Assembly (NCBI GenBank): GCA_039587535.1
Contig: JBDHIF010000012.1
Location: 1-64,000 of the forward strand
Source: JAWLHJ01 sp039587535
GTDB lineage: Bacteria; Gemmatimonadota; Gemmatimonadetes; Longimicrobiales; Gaopeijiaceae
Length of the DNA stretch: 64,000 nt
Direction: 5' to 3'
The notes beneath the pieces are model-generated. The model was not told where the DNA came from. It saw nothing but the letters and a program-made list of their open reading frames with translations, and made no database searches. Shown here piece by piece: positions 25,834 to 33,772 of the stretch. Each line of letters starts with the position of its first letter. The stretch's first letter is position 1. Both the position numbers and the translations under genes were made by a program.

Positions 25834-27615
25834 ATGAGCGAGCAAGACGGCACCCGTCCCCGGTCCCTGCCCGGAGCAGCGCCCGCGCCGCGACGTGTCG
25901 CGGAGCCCACGCCGGACACCGGTACCGATTACCCGGGTGCATTCCCGAACTCCCGGAAGGTGTACGTGGAAGGACGCGACGGGGTTCGGGTCCCGATGCG
26001 CGAGATCTCGCTCAGCGGTGGGGAGGCACCCCTTCGCGTCTACGATACCAGCGGCCCGCGCGAAGTGGATGTGCGCCAGGGCCTCCCGGCCCTGCGTGAG
26101 GCCTGGATCCGGGCACGGGACGTACGGGAGACCGGACGGACCCGGGACCTGGGTGGATCGCTGGAGATGCCCGACGGCCTCCGCCGCCGGACCCTTCGTG
26201 GGAATCGCTCGGTCACGCAGATGACTCATGCCCGGCGCGGCGAGGTGACCCCGGAGATGGAATTCGTGGCCCTACGTGAAGGGGTGAAGCCCGAATTCGT
26301 GCGTGACGAAGTCGCCCGGGGCCGGGCCATCATCCCGGCAAACGTCAATCACCCGGAGATCGAGCCGATGATCATCGGCCGGAACTTCAAGGTGAAGATC
26401 AACGCCAACATCGGGAACTCGGCGGTGAGCTCGTCCATCGAAGAGGAGGTGGAGAAGCTCAGATGGGCGACCCTATGGGGAGCGGACACGGTCATGGACC
26501 TTTCCACCGGTGATCACATCCACGAGACGCGGGAGTGGATCCTCAGGAACTCGCCGGTACCGATCGGGACGGTGCCGATCTACCAGGCGCTGGAGAAGGT
26601 CGGAGGCGTGCCCGAGGAGCTCACATGGGAGCTCTATCGGGACACGATCATCGAGCAGTGCGAGCAGGGCGTGGACTACTTCACCGTGCATGCCGGGGTG
26701 CTGCTGCGCTTCATCCCGCTCACCGCGAACCGGCTCACGGGGATCGTCTCCCGGGGCGGCTCCATTCTCGCCAAGTGGTGCATGGCCCACCACGAGGAGA
26801 ATTTCACCTACACGCACTTCCCCGAGCTGTGCGAGATCATGGCGGAGTACGACGTGTCGTTCTCCCTGGGGGACGGCCTCCGTCCCGGCTCCATCCGCGA
26901 CGCCAACGACGAGGCTCAGTTTGCCGAGCTCAAGGTGCAGGGCGAGCTGACGAAGATCGCTTGGGAGCACGGCGTGCAGGTCATGAACGAGGGACCGGGC
27001 CACGTGCCCATGCACCTCATCAAGGAGAACATGGAGAAGCAGCTGGAGTGGTGCGACGAAGCACCGTTCTACACCCTCGGACCGCTCACCACGGATATCG
27101 CGCCGGCGTACGACCACATCACCAGCGCCATCGGTGCGGCGCAGATCGGCTGGTACGGGACCGCCATGCTCTGCTACGTGACGCCCAAGGAGCACCTCGG
27201 GCTCCCCAACCGCGAGGACGTCAAGCGCGGCGTGATCACCTACAAGATCGCGGCCCACGCGGCGGACCTGGCCAAAGGGCATCCGCGGGCGCAGGAATGG
27301 GACGACGCGCTGTCCAAGGCGCGTTTCGAGTTCCGCTGGCGGGACCAGTTCAACCTGGCCCTGGATCCGGTGACGGCCGAGGAGTACCATGACGAGACAC
27401 TTCCCGCCGAGGGCGCCAAGGTGGCGCACTTCTGTAGCATGTGTGGCCCGAAGTTCTGCTCCATGAAGATCACCGAGGACATCCGCCAATTCGCCGCGGA
27501 GCAGGGGATGGAGACCGTCGCGGCCATCGAGGCGGGAATGCGGGAGAAGGCCGGCGAGTTCAGGGACTCCGGCGGAGAGATCTACGTGCCCGAAGAGATT
27601 GCGGGGGAGCGCTAA
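25834..27615 (+). CDS. thiC: Phosphomethylpyrimidine synthase
   Basis: Radical SAM enzyme that turns aminoimidazole ribotide into the HMP-phosphate pyrimidine of thiamine. 593 residues, normal bacterial length. The C-terminal CSMCGPKFC (C534, C537, C542; CX2CX4C) binds the [4Fe-4S] cluster, and the core blocks VNHPEIEPMIIGRNFKVKIN and NEGPGHVPMHL are intact. GGAG six bases before ATG 25834 gives the start. Expression is controlled by the upstream TPP riboswitch. The partner thiazole genes thiE, thiS and thiG lie 37 kb away at the right end of the window. Confidence 0.98.
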   Translation: MSEQDGTRPRSLPGAAPAPRRVAEPTPDTGTDYPGAFPNSRKVYVEGRDGVRVPMREISLSGGEAPLRVYDTSGPREVDVRQGLPALREAWIRARDVRETGRTRDLGGSLEMPDGLRRRTLRGNRSVTQMTHARRGEVTPEMEFVALREGVKPEFVRDEVARGRAIIPANVNHPEIEPMIIGRNFKVKINANIGNSAVSSSIEEEVEKLRWATLWGADTVMDLSTGDHIHETREWILRNSPVPIGTVPIYQALEKVGGVPEELTWELYRDTIIEQCEQGVDYFTVHAGVLLRFIPLTANRLTGIVSRGGSILAKWCMAHHEENFTYTHFPELCEIMAEYDVSFSLGDGLRPGSIRDANDEAQFAELKVQGELTKIAWEHGVQVMNEGPGHVPMHLIKENMEKQLEWCDEAPFYTLGPLTTDIAPAYDHITSAIGAAQIGWYGTAMLCYVTPKEHLGLPNREDVKRGVITYKIAAHAADLAKGHPRAQEWDDALSKARFEFRWRDQFNLALDPVTAEEYHDETLPAEGAKVAHFCSMCGPKFCSMKITEDIRQFAAEQGMETVAAIEAGMREKAGEFRDSGGEIYVPEEIAGER

Positions 27616-27695
27616 CCGTACGCGATGTCTTCGCTTGCGGGCGCTCTTCGGTTACGCTAAAAGGCTTAGGATTCCAGACAGGGTGAAGAAATCAC

Positions 27696-27914
27696 ATGGC
27701 GAAAGAAGAACCGATCGAACTCGAAGGGGTCGTGAACGAGGTGCTCCCCAACGCGAAGTTCCGCGTGGAGCTCGAGAACGGCCACGAGATCCTGACGTAT
27801 CTCTCCGGTAAGATGCGGAAGTTCTACATCAGGGTGCTCGAGGGTGACCGCGTGAAGGTGGAGATGTCTCCCTACGACATGACGCGCGGGCGGGTCACGT
27901 ACCGCTACAAGTAG
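27696..27914 (+). CDS. infA: Translation initiation factor IF-1
   Basis: 72 residues, the exact family length, a single OB fold that occupies the ribosomal A site during initiation. The core IELEGVVNEVLPNAKFRVEL and SGKMRKFYIRVLEGDRVKVE, then SPYDMTRGRVTYRYK, match IF-1. Deviations such as TYLSGKMRKFYIR, where most species have HISGKMRKNYIR, suggest a diverged or second copy. It is alone here, not in a ribosomal protein operon. Confidence 0.95.
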   Translation: MAKEEPIELEGVVNEVLPNAKFRVELENGHEILTYLSGKMRKFYIRVLEGDRVKVEMSPYDMTRGRVTYRYK

Positions 27915-27920
27915 CAGCGG

Positions 27921-27942
27921 GGCCGGCCAGCCCGCTCCGGCC
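27921..27942. terminator. Hairpin between infA and the VOC gene
   Basis: GGCCGG (27921-27926) pairs with CCGGCC (27937-27942), ten-base loop, within the 45-base gap between converging genes. It could act in both directions. Confidence 0.4.
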
Positions 27943-27959
27943 GACCTGAGCTCCGCCTG

Positions 27960-28736
27960 CTAGGACGCACCGAACTGGTGGAGGGCGAATGCGCCTCCCT
28001 GCGGGTCCATGCAGACGCAGACGCGGTCTCCGCCGGGGACCTCCATGGGGCCGTGGAGCACTCGGCCTCCTTCGGTCTTGACCGTCTCCACCGCGCGGTC
28101 GAGGTCGGCGATGTTGACGTAGTAGAGCCACGAGGTGACCTGGACCTCGGGCGGCCGGGTCATCATCCCGCCGTCGTCCATCTCCTGACCCGACCGGCGG
28201 AACAGCTGGTAGATCCCTGCTTCGCCCATATCCATCGCGGCACCCCGCTCCCACCCGAAGAGCTCGGAATAGAAGGCGAAGGCCTTCTCGTAATCGTCGG
28301 CCATGAGCTCGTGCCATGAGAATTCCCCCGGGCTCGGCCGACCGGCCTCCTCGGGCATCTCTTCCGGCGTGAAGGCGCAGAACGGAGCACCCCAGGGGTC
28401 TTGCAGGAAGGCGAAGCGTCCAACTGTCGGCACCGCCTCTTCGTGTTGCATGGTGCCGCCGAGCTCCTTCGCTCGCGCCACAGTGGCGTCGAGATCGGGA
28501 GTGGCGATGTAAGCCAGCCAGTGGGACGGCACTCCTTGTGCCTCCAGCGCGGGGGGTAGCTTCAGCACCCCTCCGATGGGATGATCCGCGGTGGTCCACA
28601 TCTCGTACGGCTCCTTTCCACCGTCGAAGGTCGTGATGGTCCATCCGACGACCTCGCCGTAGAACTGCTTTGCGCCGTCCGGATCGGTGGACATCAGGTC
28701 ATACCAGATATGCCGCCCCTTCTGCACCTCGCTCAT
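27960..28736 (-). CDS. Tandem VOC-family (glyoxalase/bleomycin-resistance fold) protein
   Basis: 258 residues built of two vicinal-oxygen-chelate modules (about 8-125 and 135-257), each starting with a conserved aromatic pattern (GRHIWYDLMSTDPDGAKQFYGE and FSWHELMADDYEKAFAFYSE). The modules end in DPWGAPFCAF and DPQGGAFALHQF, the usual metal-site strand. GGGAGG upstream supports ATG 28736 over an in-frame start at 28814. Related proteins are often annotated as glyoxalase-like or antibiotic-resistance-like without a proven substrate. Confidence 0.88.
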   Translation of the reverse strand: MSEVQKGRHIWYDLMSTDPDGAKQFYGEVVGWTITTFDGGKEPYEMWTTADHPIGGVLKLPPALEAQGVPSHWLAYIATPDLDATVARAKELGGTMQHEEAVPTVGRFAFLQDPWGAPFCAFTPEEMPEEAGRPSPGEFSWHELMADDYEKAFAFYSELFGWERGAAMDMGEAGIYQLFRRSGQEMDDGGMMTRPPEVQVTSWLYYVNIADLDRAVETVKTEGGRVLHGPMEVPGGDRVCVCMDPQGGAFALHQFGAS

Positions 28737-29054
28737 CGTCTGCCTCCCATGTTCGTTGCCCGCACTCGCGTGCCATGCTCGCCTACGCCGCGGGTCAGCC
28801 CGAGAAGAGCCCACGGAGCCAACGTACCCGGGGCGCCGTGGCCCTCACAAGTAAACGCGGCGTCGCACGGCCGACACGTGGCGAGACCGTGACAAGCCCG
28901 CATCCGACGCGGCACCGGTTCAGGCATCGTCGACGTCGAGTAGAGCGCCCCGACGAGTGGCAATCGGGAGGCATCTCCGACCTGCCCGGTGGGGACCCTT
29001 TCAGCGGCCTGGCCGGTAGACTCTGACGCTCACCCCGCCTCTCGAGCCACCGCC
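28737..29054. other. 318-base divergent intergenic region
   Basis: Lies between the VOC gene (-) and the exported PIMT gene (+). It must contain both promoters, but I could not pick convincing hexamers; no repeat or RNA structure stands out. Confidence 0.4.
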
Positions 29055-29765
29055 ATGTCCACGACGATCCGCTTGCTGGCCCTGATCGGCCTCGGTCTTT
29101 GGGTTCCTAGCGCAGCGGCCGCTCAAGCGGACGCGTTCGAGGAGGACCGTGAACGGCTCGTGGCACAGCACATCGAAGGGCACGAGGTCGATGATCCGGC
29201 GGTGCTCGCGGCCATGCGCAAAGTCCCGCGGCATCTCTTCATCCCCGAGGACCGGCGTCGCTACGCATACGAGGACCGTCCGGTCCCGATCGGCTACGGC
29301 CAGACGATCTCCCAGCCTTCGTTGGTGGCCCACATGACCCAGCTGCTGGAGCTCGAGCCCGGCATGCGTGTGCTCGAGATCGGGACCGGCTCCGGCTACC
29401 AGGCGGCGGTCCTGGCGGAGATCGTGGACGACGTTTTCACGGTGGAGATCGTGGAGGAGCTGGCGCGATGGGGTGAGGACAACCTCAGGGAAGCCGGGTA
29501 CGGGGGCGTCCATGTCCGGCACGGTGATGGCTACTTCGGATGGGAGGAGCATGCTCCGTTCGACGCGATCGTCGTGACGGCCGCGGCCGATCACATCCCG
29601 CCGCCGCTGCTGGAGCAGCTGAAGGACGGGGGACGAATGGTCATCCCGGTGGGCTCGCCCTTCCGCACGCAGACGCTGATGCTGGTCACCCGCGAAGGCG
29701 ACGATGTCGTGACCGAGGGGCTGCTCCCCGTGCGGTTCGTGCCGTTCACGCGTGCACCCCGGTGA
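29055..29765 (+). CDS. pcm: Exported protein-L-isoaspartate O-methyltransferase
   Basis: Methylates isoaspartyl residues in damaged proteins so they can revert to aspartate. 236 residues from ATG 29055. The first 25 residues form a signal peptide (STTIRLLALIGLGLWVPSAAAAQ), which is unusual because PIMT is normally cytosolic and its donor S-adenosylmethionine is made there. The PIMT core follows: ISQPSLVAHMTQLL, the SAM loop VLEIGTGSGYQAAVLAE, and GGRMVIPVG. An in-frame start at 28989 would bury the signal, so it was not chosen. Only 12 bases separate it from the next gene. Confidence 0.88.
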   Translation: MSTTIRLLALIGLGLWVPSAAAAQADAFEEDRERLVAQHIEGHEVDDPAVLAAMRKVPRHLFIPEDRRRYAYEDRPVPIGYGQTISQPSLVAHMTQLLELEPGMRVLEIGTGSGYQAAVLAEIVDDVFTVEIVEELARWGEDNLREAGYGGVHVRHGDGYFGWEEHAPFDAIVVTAAADHIPPPLLEQLKDGGRMVIPVGSPFRTQTLMLVTREGDDVVTEGLLPVRFVPFTRAPR

Positions 29766-29777
29766 GCTTCGATCCCA

Positions 29778-32207
29778 GTGGAGAGAGGGAGTGAGACCCC
29801 GGGCGATCTCGTGATGCCGGGGGCCAGCCTGCCGCTCTCGGTCGCCGTGGCTTCGGCCGCCATCATCGCCTTCCAATTGGTGGTGATGCAGCTCCTCTCG
29901 ATCTCGCAGTGGCACCATTTCGCGTACATGGTGATTTCCATGGCGCTGCTGGGGTTCGGGGCGGCCGGCACGGCACTCGCGCTCTTCCGCCCGTTCTTCG
30001 TCCGCCACTATGAGCGCGCGGTCCCCGGGCTCTATCTGGCCGCCGGCGTAACCATGGCTTCGAGTGTGTGGCTGTCCGGGGTTGCCGGTGACTTCGACGC
30101 GTTCCTGCTCTTCTTCGAGCCGCGACAGGTGGGGCTGCTCGTCCTGTCCTACCTCGTCTACTTCTTACCCTTCTTCTTCGGCGGCCTCGCGATCACGCTG
30201 GCCTTCTACCGGGGAGTGCAGCAGATCGGCACCCTGTACTTCGCGAACATGGCTGGCTCGGGGGTCGGGGCGGCCGTGGTGATCGGGCTACTCTGGGTGC
30301 TTCCGCCGGAATCGCTCTCGGGCGTGCTCGCGCTCCTCCCCCTACTGGCCGCATGGCTTACTCGTCCCCGCTCGGCTTCCCCGCGCACTCTGGCCCTGTG
30401 GGGTCTGGCCGCCTTTCTGGTGCCGGCGATCGCCCTCGCGAGGCCGAGCGTACCGGAGCCCTCGGAGTACAAGCCGGTCCACGGGGCACTTCTGCTGCCG
30501 GGCGCGGAAACCGTCCACCGTGGCTCGAGCCCGTACGGGCTGTTGGAGGTGGTGCGCGCCGACGCGCTGCGGTTCGCACCGTCGCTGAGCCTCCAGTACC
30601 GCGAGGAGCCCCCGGTGCGCGAGGTCGTCTTCAACAACGGCGAGTACTATGGGACCCTGCTGGGCCGCGCGGAGGGGCAGGGCGGCCACATCTTGGACCA
30701 CACGACCCGAGGCCTACCATATGCGGTCCGTAGGCCGACCTCGGTGCTGGTGCTTGGGGCCGCCACCGGAACGGACGTCTCCCACGCACTACACCACGGT
30801 GCGGAGAGAATCGATGCGGTCGAGCCCAATCGGCAGGCCAACCGCCTGCTGCGGGATATCCATCCGGAGTGGATCGACGGGCTCTATCGGAATCCCGCCG
30901 TCCGTCTGCACGGGACGAGCGTGCGCGCGTATCTGGGCGGTCGCGCCGGCGAGGCGCACGACCTCGTGCTGGCACCCGTCATCGGAGCCTTCGGCGGGAC
31001 ATCCGGCGTCGACGCGCTGAGGGAGCGATATGCGCTGACGGCGGAGGGCTTCACCGCGATGTGGCACGCCTTGGGGGACGACGGCGTGATCGCGCTGACC
31101 GTTTGGGAGGAGGAGCCCCCGCGCAACACGCTCCGCGTGCTGTCCACGTGGCGCGAGGTCCTGAGCCGACAGGGCATCCGCGACCTCGGGTCCCATATCG
31201 CCGCGGTCCGCAGCTGGGGAACGGTGACCTTCCTCTCGAGCAAGCGCCCGTGGACCGCAGAGGACGTTCGGCGCATCGGCCGCTTCGCTGCGGACCGGGG
31301 ATTCGATCCGCTGGTTCTCCCGGGTGTCGCACGGGAAGCGCGCGATCGCTTCAACAGGTTGCCCGACCCGTCGCTACTCGACGCGATCGACACGCTGATC
31401 GCCGGTGACCCCACGGAGCTTTTGGACCGCTACCCGTTCGACCTACGCCCGACCACCGACGACCGGCCGTTCTTCGCCCATTCCCTCAGATGGTCCAGCA
31501 TCCCCGCGCTCCACGATGCGTACGGTGCGCGCGAGCTCCCCTATCTGGAGCTCGGGTTCGTGCTGGGCGTGGTGACGTTCGTGCAGATCGTGTTCGTCGC
31601 GTTGTTGCTCATCGTGCTCCCCTTGTTCCGCGTTGCATGGACCGGGAGCCGCCGGCGTTGGACGTTCTTGTACTTCGCCGGCACGGGGACCGGATTCATG
31701 CTCTTCGAGATCGTGCTGATCCAGAAGTTGGTGCTGTATCTAGGCCAGCCGGTCTACGCGGCCGCCGCGGTCCTCACGACCCTGCTCGTCTGCTCGGGCG
31801 CCGGGAGTCTGGCCTCCTCGAAGCTGGAGGCGACCGCACGGACGCTGTTGCGCACCGGCGCCGCCACGGTCGCGATCGTCCTGCTCTACACCTGGGGCCT
31901 CATGCCCGTGCTCGAGCTGTCGTTGGGGGCGCCGCTCACGGTCAGGGCGGCGGCCGTATTCGTGCTGCTGGCGCCGCCAGCGTTCCTCATGGGCATGATG
32001 TTCCCTCTGGGGCTCCGCCGGCTCGCGGCCAGCGACGGGACGCACATCCCCTGGGCCTGTGGCATCGACAGCAGCCTTTCGGTATCGGCTACAGCACTGG
32101 CTACCCTCTTGGCGCTCGAAGTCGGCTTCGGCGCGGTCATGCTCACGGCCGCCGCCGCTTATGCGCTGGTTGCGCTTGCCGGCACCCGTTTGGGCACGAC
32201 GGCGTAG
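29778..32207 (+). CDS. Membrane-bound spermidine synthase-like protein
   Basis: About 800 residues: an N-terminal block of six or seven membrane helices, a central Rossmann domain related to polyamine aminopropyltransferases (about 310-540; SVLVLGAATGTDVSHALHHG, then DAVEPN), and a C-terminal block of about seven helices. The SAM-type loop is degenerate (GAATGTD), so catalysis is uncertain. GTG 29778 is given; GTG 29811 or ATG 29814 would begin just before the first helix and is equally possible. Such fusions are widespread and uncharacterised. It is tightly linked to the exported PIMT gene. Confidence 0.75.
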   Translation: MERGSETPGDLVMPGASLPLSVAVASAAIIAFQLVVMQLLSISQWHHFAYMVISMALLGFGAAGTALALFRPFFVRHYERAVPGLYLAAGVTMASSVWLSGVAGDFDAFLLFFEPRQVGLLVLSYLVYFLPFFFGGLAITLAFYRGVQQIGTLYFANMAGSGVGAAVVIGLLWVLPPESLSGVLALLPLLAAWLTRPRSASPRTLALWGLAAFLVPAIALARPSVPEPSEYKPVHGALLLPGAETVHRGSSPYGLLEVVRADALRFAPSLSLQYREEPPVREVVFNNGEYYGTLLGRAEGQGGHILDHTTRGLPYAVRRPTSVLVLGAATGTDVSHALHHGAERIDAVEPNRQANRLLRDIHPEWIDGLYRNPAVRLHGTSVRAYLGGRAGEAHDLVLAPVIGAFGGTSGVDALRERYALTAEGFTAMWHALGDDGVIALTVWEEEPPRNTLRVLSTWREVLSRQGIRDLGSHIAAVRSWGTVTFLSSKRPWTAEDVRRIGRFAADRGFDPLVLPGVAREARDRFNRLPDPSLLDAIDTLIAGDPTELLDRYPFDLRPTTDDRPFFAHSLRWSSIPALHDAYGARELPYLELGFVLGVVTFVQIVFVALLLIVLPLFRVAWTGSRRRWTFLYFAGTGTGFMLFEIVLIQKLVLYLGQPVYAAAAVLTTLLVCSGAGSLASSKLEATARTLLRTGAATVAIVLLYTWGLMPVLELSLGAPLTVRAAAVFVLLAPPAFLMGMMFPLGLRRLAASDGTHIPWACGIDSSLSVSATALATLLALEVGFGAVMLTAAAAYALVALAGTRLGTTA

Positions 32208-32492
32208 CTGGCGCGAATTCTGTGAGGCTCGTCGTCCAGGGTGCTGTGCTGTCTGCAGACGTCCGGGCCCACCGAGAGCCGGAGGTGGGGGGCGGCTCAC
32301 TGCCGCTGGCGTGCAGTCGCAGGCGTGGTCACCTTTCGAGCCGGCGCCGAGCCCACGAGGGCCGCCCCCGAAACAGCGGCCGGCCCTTCTGGCGGTGGGC
32401 AGCATCGAGCCCGATTGGGGTGACGGAATCCGATGACACCTACCTTCCGCTGAGGTGACGGCGCTCCGACGACCGTCGAAGGGAGACGACAC

Positions 32493-33119
32493 TTGCACGT
32501 TTGCCGTTGCACCGAAAAGCATCAGACCCGGAAGGTGGTCCTCACCGGCGGTCCCGGAGCCGGTAAGACCGCGATCCTCGAGTTCATGGCCCTGGCGTTC
32601 TGCCGGCACGTCGTGATCCTCCCAGAGTCGGCGGGGATCTTGTTTGCCGGCGGCTTCCCGAGGGATGGAACGAACGTCCGGCGCCGGGGGGCGCAGCGCG
32701 CCATCTTCAGAGTGCAGCGGGAGCTGGAGGCCGGTACGGTCGAGGACAACGCCGCCATCGTCGTCTGCGATCGCGGGACCCCCGATGGAAGCGCGTATTG
32801 GCCCGGGCCGGGTACGCTCTGGGACGAGGTGGACACCACGCTCGAGGTGGAGTTGGACCGGTACGACGCCGTGATCCACCTTCGCACTCCGGCCGAGGAC
32901 ACCGGATACAACTTCCGGAATCCGCTTCGCACGGAGACCGTCGCGGAGGCTTTGGAGATCGACGCTCGCATCGGCGAGCTCTGGTCCAGCCATCGCCATT
33001 ATACGGCGGTGCCCGCCACCGACGACTTCCTGGTGAAAGCACGTCACGCCCTGGAGCTGCTCAGGCAACAGGTGCCGCCCTGCTGCCGTGGCTCGGTGTC
33101 TGCCTCCTTCGTGGTGTGA
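32493..33119 (+). CDS. AAA-type P-loop ATPase/kinase (AAA_28, NadR/Ttd14-like)
   Basis: 208 residues. The P-loop GGPGAGKT spans residues 19-26 and a Walker B-like strand reads AAIVVCDRG (about 88-96). The later RTPAEDTGYNFRNPLR segment, with a charged pocket, matches the predicted ATPase family with a nucleoside/thymidylate-kinase-like fold. TTG 32493 follows GGGAG at normal spacing; N-terminal Cys4 and Cys6 form a CxC. The substrate is unknown. It precedes a KefF-like and a KefC-like gene by 29 bases, suggesting co-transcription. Confidence 0.75.
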   Translation: MHVCRCTEKHQTRKVVLTGGPGAGKTAILEFMALAFCRHVVILPESAGILFAGGFPRDGTNVRRRGAQRAIFRVQRELEAGTVEDNAAIVVCDRGTPDGSAYWPGPGTLWDEVDTTLEVELDRYDAVIHLRTPAEDTGYNFRNPLRTETVAEALEIDARIGELWSSHRHYTAVPATDDFLVKARHALELLRQQVPPCCRGSVSASFVV

Positions 33120-33148
33120 TTCGCCCACCTCCATCGCAAGAAGACGGC

Positions 33149-33772
33149 ATGTCCCGAGTCCTGGTCCTGTTCGCACATCCCGCGCTGGAGAAGTCGCGTG
33201 TCCACAAGCGACTCATCTCGAGTGTGCCCCAACGTTCGGACGTGCGCTTCCACGATCTCTATCAAGCGTACCCCCGACTGGACATCGACGTCGCGTATGA
33301 GCAGCAGCTCCTGCTCACGCACGACGTGATCGTCTTCCAGTTCCCGTTCTACTGGTACAGCACCCCGCCGCTCCTGAAACAGTGGCAGGATCTCGTTCTA
33401 CAGCACGGTTGGGCTTACGGCTCTTCCGGTTCGGCGCTCGCCGGTAAGAGTTGGCTATGTGTCGTGAGCGCAGGGGGCCCGGCGTCCGCATACGCACCGG
33501 GCGGCTACAACGGTTTGACCGTCCGGCAACTTCTAGCCCCACTCGAGCGGACGGCCGTGTTGTGTGGTATGCACTTCCTGCCTCCCTGGGTCGTCTTCGG
33601 CACCCACCGGCTGCGCCAGGCCGGTATCGAGCGGGCCGGCCGCGCCTACAACCGGCTACTGCTTCGCCTCGCGGACGGGAGCCCGGAAGAGGTCGAGGAG
33701 CTCTCGTCTAGGTTTGACACCGTGGACGTGTTGTCGATGGACACGGGTGATGACCGGAGGCAGGAGCCATGA
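33149..33772 (+). CDS. NAD(P)H:quinone oxidoreductase-like flavoprotein (KefF/MdaB type)
   Basis: 207-residue flavodoxin-fold protein. RVLVLFAHPALEKSRVHKRL forms the phosphate-binding start of the FMN fold, and VIVFQFPFYWYSTPPLLKQWQD is the family hallmark that holds the flavin. In E. coli, KefF binds and activates the KefC potassium efflux channel and also reduces quinones. The stop overlaps the KefC-like start as ATGA, so the same pairing is strongly suggested. Confidence 0.9.
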   Translation: MSRVLVLFAHPALEKSRVHKRLISSVPQRSDVRFHDLYQAYPRLDIDVAYEQQLLLTHDVIVFQFPFYWYSTPPLLKQWQDLVLQHGWAYGSSGSALAGKSWLCVVSAGGPASAYAPGGYNGLTVRQLLAPLERTAVLCGMHFLPPWVVFGTHRLRQAGIERAGRAYNRLLLRLADGSPEEVEELSSRFDTVDVLSMDTGDDRRQEP

